A stretch of 64,000 bases of DNA from positions 310,001 through 374,000 of the forward strand of contig JAACMV010000004.1 of assembly GCA_010909725.1 (NCBI GenBank), in the 5' to 3' direction. Below the pieces are notes generated by a model, which was given only the letters and a program-made list of their open reading frames with translations, had not been told where the DNA came from and made no database searches. The position numbers were made by a program, and so were the translations under genes. This DNA comes from Picochlorum sp. 'celeri' (lineage: Eukaryota > Chlorophyta > Trebouxiophyceae). Every line of letters begins with the position of its first letter. The stretch's first letter is position 1. This document shows, piece after piece, positions 38,101-50,100 of this stretch.

Positions 38101-41100
38101 ATGTCTCTTCCAAGGATCGAAGAAGCAATTGAAACAACTTGCTCGACTACTCCAGCTGAATCAACAGATTGGGACTCGGGTGGATTTCGTCTGACCCTCC
38201 CTTTTGGGAATTTACGATGTATTCACTGATTGCTTCAACTGTTGGATAATCAACACCAGTGTAGATGCAAGAGATAATCCCACCCTAGCTTCGAGGGAAT
38301 TTCGGAACTCAACGGATGTCAGAGAGTCCAATCCTGCAGACATAAACGGCTCGTTGGGCTCTACTTCTCTGCCCAAAATAGATTTCACAACACTAGATAC
38401 TATTACCACCATCTGCTCTTGTGATACAGAAGCTTTCGGGCGTGAAGAACCAACCTTGGACTTCCTCTTCTTCCGCAGCAATGAGGAAACAAGTACTTGT
38501 GAGGATACTTGTGCAGCATCATGCACTTCCTTCCTTGGAACATATTTATCAAACAGTCTCGGTACGTTGGGCTGCAATCTCGATACTAATTTATCCCACA
38601 AGAATGGCACCGCAGCAATATTGCTTGGGAAACTGTTGCCTTGGAGAAGCATTTCAATCAAGGACAGCCCTTCCTCTGGTCTGATCATCCTCATCCCAAG
38701 CCTTTCGACCCTGGTTGCTGTCGAATTATCTTGGGCAGCCATCCCGGCTCCAAGCCAGGCCCCCCATTGCGTGCTCACACTATAGATGCCTGCCGTCTGT
38801 CCAGAAGATGCTATTGCGTCAAGTAGACTATTCGCAGCACTGTAGTTTGCTTGGCCAGCGGAGCCAATGAGTGATGCAACAGAAGAGAATAATACTTCTG
38901 CAAGGATCCCATTGCCGAATAATGCATTTCTTAGCTTATCCCATGAAACTATCTTTGAAGAAAATACCTTCACTATCTTTTCATGGCTTTGTGTTTGAAT
39001 TAAGCCATCTTGCAAAGCTCCTCCTGCATGAATGACATGCACAAAAGGTCTTGCCAAGTCTTGCTCTTCTGCAATTTTGGAATCTTCTGAAACAGAGAAA
39101 TCTGCCATATGCAGGACAACCAATTTTGAACTGTTAAGAATGGAAAGAGATACGGAGCTTTTCACCTTTCCACTTCTACCTGCTAGTCTCACATCATCAA
39201 TCATGCTCGTATTTGCGAGTAAATTTGCTACGAGGGAACCGAGAGAACCTGTACCCCCAGTGATGATGCAAGATGCAGGAATGTTCAATGCAATATTGTT
39301 TCTTTGCTGGAGTTCAGATAAAGAGGCAAACTTCTGAAGATTCGCAGACTCTTTGAACCCATACGCGGTGGATGAATCGTTCTGATGCTTGGATTTCCTG
39401 ATGAAATACGTGGTATTTTTTGTTGGACAATCACGAACAAAGTCAATGGCAGACGGAGCCTCAAGATTTATTGAACGCATTAGGCCCCACAGCAGTGTAA
39501 ACTGAGATCTTTCTGTTTTGGCATATCTCAAATCCAGAACTGAGTGCGTTGCCTGTAGTCAAAGCTAAGCTACATGATCCTATTTGCTGCAACATAGATA
39601 TTGATGTCGAGCACAAGTTTGCTGGGAGTCCTTCTTTCAATGTAACTTTCACATCATTGACTTGGTCAGGATGGGCTCCTGGCGCTGGTTGGTCAACCAG
39701 CCAATCTATTTGATACTTGAATGATGTACTCTGCGTGGCTGCCTTTGGAGAGCTTTTTGAAGGCGCAACTAGAGGCTTTGCCAACAGATCCTGAATTGAC
39801 TGACAATTACCCTCTCCTGGGAAGATGTAATAGTCCAGATATGACTGCAGGCGTGACCTGGACTTCTCTAAGCAAGTTCCTGTTACCTGATTTGGGACAC
39901 TTGATCTGCCGATGAAGCAGCCAACTCCTGTAGGGACCTGCATTCCCATGCCCCGATCACTGCTTGGTATAGCACCCAATTGCAGACAGCAGTCTATCTG
40001 CGCTGGAGACATGTTCACATCAGATGCTTCGTGGAACTTTCCATTTGAGATGCTTCCAATGCAGCTATGGAGTTCGTTATTGGTATCATTACGCATCAAT
40101 ATGCGTGTTGAGGAGTCTTCCCGTTGGTGCATCTCATCAAGACATGGAGAAGTTACCAGGGGTCCAAGGACACCTTGTAAGCAAAGAGTGCCATTCTGAC
40201 CCAGAGAAATCGCTCCATCAGTCCGTTTTAGATAAATAGACAACAAATCCGATCCAGGCTGCTGGGCATCCAGCTGGAATGGCGAAGGTATGATGGCACT
40301 TTGGAGGAGAATGGCTGATGCTCTATCTCTACTTCCCATGTTTCCAACAGCAGCAGCAAGCTCCATAAATGCTGCACCTGGAACCAGAATTCTATTCATC
40401 ACCTTATGGTCCATGAGATACGCTCCTCTTTTCCCCCGAAGCAAATGCGCTTCGAATCGCAAGGAATCGCTTTCAGAGGAGGCAGAAGAAAGTGACGAAT
40501 GCACAGGTCCTGCTATCCAGCAAATGGAGTGATGCCAAGGAACATCCAGGTTGACAGGAGAGTCAATCACACTCCCCTGCTTCACTAGACTGTGAGCGTT
40601 TGTTCCTTGGAATGCAAAAGCACTAATTCCAGCGACACTTGATGTACCTTCCTCAACACTTGGTGACTTCTGTCTTGCTGCTGACCAACACGATCCCGCA
40701 TTTGAAAGGTATTTGTTTAGGTTTCTCAGATGCAATACTTCGATCAGAAGTGATTCTGATACCATGTGAGAGGCATGTTGGAGTCCTACGACACCAGCTC
40801 CTGCTTCTGAATGACCAGCCCATGACTTCGATGCAGTCAGGCTGACTGGCATGGATCTTGCCTGCCCAATTACCCCAGATATAGCCCCAACTTCGATGGG
40901 GTCTCCCAGAGGAGTGCCAGTTCCATGCATTTGCATTATTCCAATATCATCAGGTGACAGGGCATCTTGTTTCAACGCAGCTCGGATAACACTCTGCTGA
41001 GCTGGGCCATTTGGAGCAGTCAAAGATGACGATCTACCATCTTGATTCACCGCAGTACCACAAATCGCCATCGAATATTGTTGTACATCCATTGAGGTAA

Positions 41101-44100
41101 TAAACATCATGCCGCAGGAATCTGCTCTGACATAACCATCGGCAGCAGAAGATAAGGTCTTGCATCTGCCATCAGGTGCGAGCATACCTGCCTTCTGGAA
41201 CATGGCAGTGGTACTTGGTGTGAGCAACATGTTCACACCACCACTCAATGCGCTTATACACTGTCCAAGATTGATACTGTTCGCAGATGTATGGAGAGCG
41301 ACAAGTGAAGAAGAGCAAGCAGTTTCTACTGGCACTGCAGGACCTTGGAATCCAAATGTGAAGGACACTCTCCCAGCTGCAACACTTATTGATAGTGTTC
41401 CTGTTGCAGAAAGAGGAGAGTAACCATTGATGTGATCATGGACAACTTTTCGATACTCTGTCGATGCAATTCCGACAAACACTCCTGAAGACACCATGTC
41501 AGAAAGCGAGTCCATGTTAGCAAGGGATTCAAATGCACATTCCAGAAGGTTACGATGTTGAGGATCAATAATCGAGGCTTCATTCTTCGAAAGGCTGAAC
41601 AGCTCAGTGTCGAATGCATCTATATTATCCAAAAACATAGAAAACCTGATTGGTGCAGTGCCCAGAACCAGTTCCTCATGAGAAAGATCCCATCTGCATA
41701 GGGGGACTATTCCAGCCGCATCCTCTGCTAGGTACAGTCCACGTGGATTCAGACCTGGTACTTTGGATGACATCGAAACGACTTTTAGATTCATTCCTCT
41801 CGAAAGATTGCTACCACGAACTAAAGTATCTGAAAAGACTGGCTCTTCTTCTGAGGCTGCCCGAGTTGGCTCCACGTGCTTGGCAACATATGCAGACATT
41901 GCCTGGACTGTTGGATAATCAAAGACAAACGTGGAAGGAAGCTCAACATTCAGCATTCGCTGTAGGCTATTCTGTAACTCAACGGCCCCAAGAGAGTCCA
42001 ATCCTGCGGCCATCAATGGATCGCTAGGGTTGATATCAGCCCCTAGAATCTCCATAACACACTTCCCAATTTCCCCAACGAAGTAGTCCTCTGATAGAGC
42101 ATTTGGAGCGGCAGATTGCCGAGAAGATGAAGCAATGAATTTTGAGATGGATGAAATATTGGGGTAATCGAAGATCAAAGTTGATGGAAGCTGGACCGCA
42201 AGTTTCGCCTCTAATGCATTCTTGAACTCAACTGATGCCAAAGAGTCCAATCCTGAGGCCATCAGGGGATCGTCATCACCAACCTCTGCGCTGAGAACAT
42301 CTTGCAAAATCTCGCGTACAATTTGTTTCATGCTTTCCTGGCTCGATGCGATTTTAACTTGTTTAGTTGAATCCACTTTAATCCTAGACGATGCACTTGA
42401 TTTGATGCTGATGGGTCCTAGGAGTGCATCAAACAGAGGAGGAACACTTCGCCCTTCTGTAGCCTGAATTTTCATTTTGTTCAAATCGAAAGGAACCAAT
42501 GCTTTGATAGGATCATGTAAAGATGAAACAGCTTTTCTCAATGCAACTATCCCAGCTCTTGGAGAGATCATCTTCATGTTTTGCCTCTCAACTGCTCGTT
42601 TAATAGCAGCATCACCTGCTGCCATTCCAGTGCCAGACCAAGCCCCCCATTGTACGCTCACACAGCTATGCCCCATCGCGGAAATCTCGCACGACTTTGA
42701 GTCCAGCCAAGAGTTTGCAACAGAGTAATTAGCCTGACCTGGCGAGCCCAGCAGAGAGGCTACTGAAGAGAATAGCACACTTACTCCTTCTGGGTGTAAG
42801 CCAAGGTGTGACGCGAGGTGTTCCATGGCCACGACCTTGGGTGCAAACACCTTTCGGATGCCAGAAATACTCTGATTTGCGAGTGTCGCGTCCACCAAAA
42901 CTCCACTCGCATGGAAAAGGCCGGACAGAGCACGCTCTGAACACAGGCTCGCTCCATCCTCCTGCATCGATGCATCTGCAGTCACAAGCGTTACTGGATG
43001 ATTGTTGCCGCCAGCAATGAGATCAGAAAGATCATTCCAAGATCTGAGGCGTCCGGTTCGCCCGGTTGCAACGACGCTTACTTGGCCTGATTTCAAGAGC
43101 CAGCAAGCAGTCAACGACCCCAGGGTGCCCAGGCCGCCAGTCACAAGCATGGCACCGCTCTTTTCAGGGCAGGGGGGTACCTGTGACTCGGGTCTATTCG
43201 TCACAATTTTGCCCACATGACGAGCCTGAGACATTTGACGCAGGGCAGCCTGCACGTCGTGCAGACGATGGGTGACTTGAGGCAGAGGATTCACAACGCC
43301 ATCCGACAGCAGTCCTCCGAGGCGTACGAGGGCTGCCTGCACAGCCATATCTGGGAGGAAATCTACCGCCACCAGGGTGTACCCAACGTCAGGACGCTCC
43401 TGGCACACACGGGAGCCACTCCAAATGTCACGCTTGCTGATCTCAATGAAGCGGCCTCCTGGACGAAGCACAGAAAGAGATCCAGAAACCATCCCGCTGG
43501 ACGTCAAGCTGTTCAGAACAATGTCAACGCCCCCGAGCTCCGCCACCTCAGACACAAACTGGGTGTCGCGAGAGCCAAACGCATGGCAAACACCCATGCC
43601 GCGCACCAACGAGCGCTTGTTAGGACCACCAGCAGTCGCCACAACAACCCCTCCAAGAGCAGCCACTTGCTGGATGGCAGCGAGGCCAACTCCTCCCGCA
43701 GCACCGTGCACCAGAGCCCGTTCACCAGGTTGGCAGCCCGCCGCCTGGCGGAAGGCCGCGTCTACAGTGATGAACACAGTTGGGCAAGTCGCAGCTGCCT
43801 CAAATGAAAGGTTGGGAGGCATCGGGGCCATGCGTGGGGCGGACACGTGGACGTGAGAACCAAGGCTTCCACCAGCCAGCCCAAACACAGCATCTCCTGG
43901 CTGAAGCGAGTCAACGCCTTGCCCACAGGAAACCACCACACCTGAGCAATCACCTCCAGGGGGACCAGGGTCTCCAGGATACATCCCCAGGACATTCAGA
44001 ACGTCACGGAAGTTGATGCCCACGGCGCGCACTTCAACCACCACAGTCCCCTTGGTAGCTGCAGTACTGACAGGCAGGGCTTTCAGGTTATTCAAAGCAC

Positions 44101-47100
44101 CACGGGGAACAGGCATCAGATGATGAGCATCTAGACTTTCCATTTCCTTCTCTGATGAAATGACGTTCAACTGCGGCTTGAAAGCCACGCCAGCCTTTTT
44201 AATATGACCAAATGCTGACTCTCCCTTGGTTTTGGCACCGAAAACTATAGATGAGCGATCCACTGGGAGCATCTCTGTCGAAAACTTACGGGACTTGTCT
44301 TCCATGCTCATTGATTTGACAAGTCCATACAGCATACTGCTGGGTCCACTGGATCTTCCAATTTCCGCTCCATTTAGTGCATTCTGAGAAGTTGTGACAG
44401 AGCAATCGGTACTGCTGGACTGCATTACCTCCACAGCCAAACTACACACCCGAGAAGGAGTTTGGCCTTTGAAACCAAACTTTGGAATTCCAGTGGCAGC
44501 AGCAGCACTATTTGAGCAATCGCTTGCCTCCCATACTAAACCATACTCTGGGAATATCTCGGTCTGTTTCGTTGCATTGATCGTTTCTTTTCCTGCGAAA
44601 GATTTGGCTACCATTTCGTATACATGACTGGAAACGTGCCCCCTTGCAATCATGCAGTAATTGTGTGTCTGATGCTTGGATGATTCGTCGAGCAAAAGGC
44701 TTGAGCCATGAATTTCCGAAGCAATTCCGCAGTTCTTACTTCTGAAAGCTGATACAGATGATGGGACTTTGAGCTCAAATTTCGCTGATGTGTCTGGTTG
44801 GACAGCCCCAAGATGAAAAGATGAATCAATGATAGATGGATCGATACCTGAATACTTAAAGTCAGACTTGAGACGATCGCAAATATCTCCAATGACAGCT
44901 CCATTGCGGAAGAAAGAGCTGCCGAAAAATACTGAGAAATGATCAGGACTCTTATTGCATTCAGATATGTCAGATAGATCCGCTATCCTATCAATGCTTC
45001 CATGCATGTGCATATTATCCTTTTGGGCCGAGTTTATGTGAATCTTCCCACTAAAGGTATCCAAGGAAAGTGTGAGAGAGCCCCTATTGTCTTTATTAAG
45101 CGCACAAGGCCGCATGATTGCAATCTTGGTAATGACATACTCTCCACTTCCCAATGCAGCCATGGCTCCTGAAGAGAACTCAAGGAATCCCGCTCCGGGA
45201 AATAGAATCTGATCCAAAACTTTATGATCGAAGAAGAATGAATTTCTGGCATAATTCAAGTCCATATGAAATGCGACCTGGTTAGAAGGTGCTGGTACAG
45301 TAGACATGACCAACGGATGGATTGGATTGCTGTACCAGATACGGGAGCCATATAGAGGACGTTCTCGGAAATAAGCAGAAGATCCTAGGCCTTCCACGCG
45401 AGAAAGCACTGCATGGGCATTTGTACCCTGAAATGCGAACGCACTAACTCCCCATTGCTGCTCACCCAGCAATCCAGTCCCTTCTTCCCTGGGAACAGCA
45501 ATTCCCCCTTGAAATACATTGTCCAAGTAGTGATTGAGTGACGTCAAATGCAGTATGGGCTCTTTAAAGCCGTTTTCAATAGCTTGGTAAAGGAAAGAAA
45601 GTCCTACTAGACCTGATGCTGGCTCTGAATGTCCAACAGATGTTTTGCTGGCAAAAAAGGTGAAAGAAGATCTGCCTTTCTTCCCAATATTGAAGCAAGC
45701 ACTTGCTGCACCAATCTCAATTGGATCTCCCAATCCAGTCCCTGTGCCGTGCGTCTGCAAGCCATCGACTTGACTAGAGGACAAATCTGACATAGAAAGG
45801 GCGTCTTTAACAACTGCTTGTTGACTTGGACCATTCGGAGCTGTCAGTGAACTAGACCTGCCGTCTTGATTGACAGCCGCCCCTCGGAGGAGCACAGCCG
45901 ATTTTGGGTCATCCGAGTTATTGCATGACAGCAAGAGGGATACACATGCTTCAGAACGAACATATCCGTCTGCCTTGTCATCAAATGCTTTGCATCTGCC
46001 ATCAGCAGAAAGCATGCCAGCTTTTTTAAACATCTGAGTTGTCTCCGGCCTCAGCATCATGTTGATCCCTGACACAAGGGACCCTGACAAACTCTTGTTG
46101 CACGTATTCATGAGCAGCAGATGTGGCTACACAACTCGAAGAGCAAGCAGTATCCATAGCTACAGAGGGGACCTTTCAAACCGAAATGGTATGAAACATC
46201 GTCCTGGACAGACCACTCAGTACTGCACCCTGCGCTGTTTAGGCTGCTGTTGATAGAAAGGTCGGCACAATAAAGAGTATTCAGTCCAAGATATACCCAC
46301 AAAGACACCGGTTGAGGAGGCACTAAGGTCTTCTGCGCAAGTTATATAGGATCTGACCAGACATTTCAAGTATTATCCTGTGCTGGGGATCCATTGCAAC
46401 CGCCTCTGGATGGCTTATTGAATATCCAGCCGCATCAAATTGCTCGATTCCGTGCATAAATGCTCCAAATTGGGCGGAAAGGTTAGTGCTATCCCCTAAT
46501 GACCCATCAGCATATTCAACGTCCCATCTCCCCCAAAGGAATAGGTTTGATGAAATCAACCATTCCTCCAGTTTGTTTGATTGGCGTATTCTGCGGCCTC
46601 GCACTGGCTTTTTTGATATGCTTGAACATTTACTGACCTGACAAAAATTGCTGGACGTGCGCTCTGCGTCGATATTGCTGATACCTGGATGGGTGCACTT
46701 TGTTCCTCCACAAGGTCTTCTTCAGATGAATCATCTTCTGTGTTAGGCACTTGATCCATCAAAAAATTCTGCAATAGACCTGACAGATGGGTAGTCAAAC
46801 ACAAGAGTTGCTGGCATCTGCAAGCTGAATTTTGCGCCACACATTCGCAAATTCAACAGAGCCAAGGGAATCCAGCCCGGCTGACATGAGGGGCTCATCG
46901 GTGTCCACATCCGACCCAACAACTTGTATTACTGCATCATGGACAGATGCAAGAACAACCTCAATAGACATTTTCTCCTTTTTCTTGGCTGATGACAGCC
47001 TTGCTCCGGAGGACTTTGTGCCTTTTACCTCTTGAGTGCCTACAAAATCGCAAACAAACAAATTCAGAAAAGTGGTTGCAGCAAAATACCAGTCAACAAT

Positions 47101-50100
47101 GACTCACCCTTGTCATAAAACTCGGAGAAAATACCAGGATGCTCAAAATTCTTCAGATAGGTTTTCCAATCAAATCCATTGACTGTAAGCACTGGTCTTG
47201 GATGATTCATTGACAATGACAGGATGGACCTCATTGCCGACAGCCCTTGCTCAGCAGTTATCAAGCCCTGGCCAATCCTGTTAAGGCGCTTCAGAACAGA
47301 TTCAGATGCCATTCCTGATGAAGCCCAGGCTCCCCATTGAATCGCTTTCACATTGAATCCCATATTTTGAGCAGCCAGCGCTGAACTATCGAGACAGGAA
47401 TTCGCAGCTGCATAATTACCTTGTCCAGCGCCCCCCAGAAGGCTGGCAACAGAGGAGAAAAGTGTAAGATTCTCTATCGGCAATGCAGCGAAGTTTCCCT
47501 GAAGAATGGCAGTCTTGGGTGCAAAGACCTGCTTAAATGATGTAAGAGTCTGCTTTTCCAGCAATGAATCTCTTAATATACCGCTGGCATGCACAAAATT
47601 CACAGCGGGGGTGTTCTGAAGCAGGGCTTCAATATCCTCTGCACTGCTTGTGTCAACCAGGGCAACCATGATTTTCGCCCCAGAATCCATCAGCTGTTTC
47701 CATATAGAAGATACCTGAACTTTACCAGATCTACCAAGGAGATTAATTGCACAATTGGTGTATCTTCTGCTGATCCAATCGGTCAACATGACTCCAAGAC
47801 CACCAACACCACCAGATATAGTGAGAGTTGGATTTTGACCAAATCCATCCCTATCCCCCAAAGTATCCACTGTTGTCACAACTTTGCCAACATGAGTAGC
47901 TTGGGAAAGTTGACGCATTGCATTCGCAACGGATCCCATTGGATGGCTTATCTGCCGGAGTGGCTTGATCTGGCCAGTAGCCAATTCATTTGCAATCTTT
48001 TGTAGTGTGGAATTAAGGACTGATGGTGGCAGGAAATCTACAGCGAGCAGTGCATAGTTTATATCTCCTCTTTCCTGCTGGAATCTCGAGGTACTCCAGA
48101 TATCCCTTTACTGATTTCGACGAACCTTCCTCCACGGTTCAGGGATGCGACAGATGCTCCTATCATTCCACTGGAAGTAAGACTATTCAGAACAACGTCA
48201 GCACCACCTAGCATGCAAATATCCTCTGGCAAAGTTTGTATCTCGTGATCCAAGAACGTGTTTGACTCCCAGATTATGGAGAAGACTTCGCTTTCCTGGT
48301 CCACCGGCAGTACTGATAACTTCAGCTCCCATTGAATTTGCAATCTGTACACCAGCAAGGCCAACACCACCAGCAGATGCGTGAATCAAAACTTTTTCAC
48401 CTTTCTGCAGATTTGCGCTAGCATCAAACGCGATGTGAACTGTTGTGAAAAACAGTTGGTATAGTGGCTGCCTCGACAAAAGAAAGATTCGAGGGCATTT
48501 GGACAACCATTGCAGCTGGCCCTGCGACAGCTGTTCCCAGACAACCATGCGCCAAACCAAACACCGCATCCCCTCTCTTGAGATGAGCAACATTATCTCC
48601 AGTTTCCAAAACAACACCAGCACAGTCGCTTCCAGGAGGTCCTGGGTCCCCTGGATACATACCTAGCACGTTCAAGACATCTCTGAAATTGATTCCAACA
48701 GCTTTCACTGAAATGGATACGTCATTTGGACGGATCTTTGTTTGTTCAAAAGCTTGGCAGGCGAGGTTATTGAGAGATCCTCGTGGATTTGAACGAAGCT
48801 GCACCAAATCTTGTGATGGCATGAGGGCTCTGCTTCTCAAAAGCATTGGCTGGCTTAGTGAGTTTTGCCAGAGCTTAAGGGAGGCCTGCTTCCCACTCTG
48901 CAGCATGGGCATGCGAGCATCATTTTCATGTGTACTGGTCAGACTTTGTTTTGATCCTCTCCTTTCTGAGGCAAACACTCGCAAGAGTCCCTCAATAGCT
49001 GCTTCAGGATTCTTATCTCCCTGGCCAGGAGAAACAGATGATACATTAACACTGTCCATCATGCATGCATGCATGCTTTTCACCCCGTTTTGATCAATAC
49101 CCTGAATCACTGAAAGCATGGAAGCACAACCCAAATACGGGATTTCCTCACTAGCACAGATAGAGAATTTGGATTGGCTACCATCTTCATCTCCCAGGAC
49201 AACCACAGGATTGCTGGGCACTGAGGACTGATATTCCTGCTGTGCTGGTTCACAGATTTGGTGATACTCGAGTTCATAAAGATAGTCCGCTAAAGGCGCA
49301 GGCTTGACCTTTCTACCTGCTTTACCCATGAGTTTTGTTTCAATGTTCTGGATATAGGTAGAGGGCCCAAGTTGCTCATTTCCTGAGATTGAAAATGAAG
49401 ATGTGTCAAAGTCTGATGTTGGAACTATGTATTTTGAGGTCGTGGATGCAAAACAATACGTAGAATTGTTTATTTTAGCTCCTAATCCAAAACGCTCAAC
49501 CTTGACAGGGACTTTAGCCGGACAATTGGGGACTGATACTCCCAAATGCAGGCAGGCATCAGCTACAGAGGGTGGAACTCTATATGAATCAACTTCAACG
49601 CCACTGGGCATACGTAAGCACCCGACTGGACCTGATTCCGCAATTGCGTTCATACTGAATGCATTAAAACTCCTCAATAACGCCGCCTTGGGAGAATGTA
49701 CGGAGCTCGTCGCCATCTCTTTGATGTAATTGCCAGCTGCATGTGAAGTTAAGGCAGATCCTGATCTGCTCTCAAGGGTGCAGTTCCCATTCAATACATC
49801 CACTTGCATAATGAGGTCCGGAATCTTCTGTGATTCGATCAACGTGATGACCAACGGTGCACTGATCGTCACATCTTGGACATGCAGGTTTCCTTCCCCA
49901 TCGAACATGCTGAAGCCAGTAGCAAGCAAAATCTCGAGCATTGCAGTTGCAGGCAACAGAACTCGTCCTAAAACAACGTGATCATTTAAGTGATTTAATC
50001 TTTGCGCTGCTAGTGTGCCTTCAAGTCTAGCAGATCCAGATTTCCTCGTGAGCCCTGCAAAATTATGCAAGAAGGGACTTGGAGAGGGGAGAACCCAGTA

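Larger units (their letters stand above)
33438..38250 (-). other. patch of repeated frame breaks in the PKS (probable low-quality consensus)
   Basis: Within this 4.8 kb the PKS frame shifts many times. Examples are a C-run one base short at 33438-33442, a missing base near 33954, about a dozen 1-2 base indels in 34226-34910 relative to the two intact cassette copies, and shifts near 36.55, 36.75, 37.18, 38.04 and 38.24 kb. Catalytic motifs in every frame are still conserved, and substitutions are rare compared with indels. This favours sequencing or gap-fill error over pseudogenisation. About 35030-36150 is so disrupted that no domain can be followed. Confidence 0.7.

Noticed and set aside
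28626..44122. The cassette as a transposon or mobile element
   Set aside because: No terminal inverted repeats, no target-site duplication, no transposase. Both copies encode ER and KR in frame at the expected domain place.
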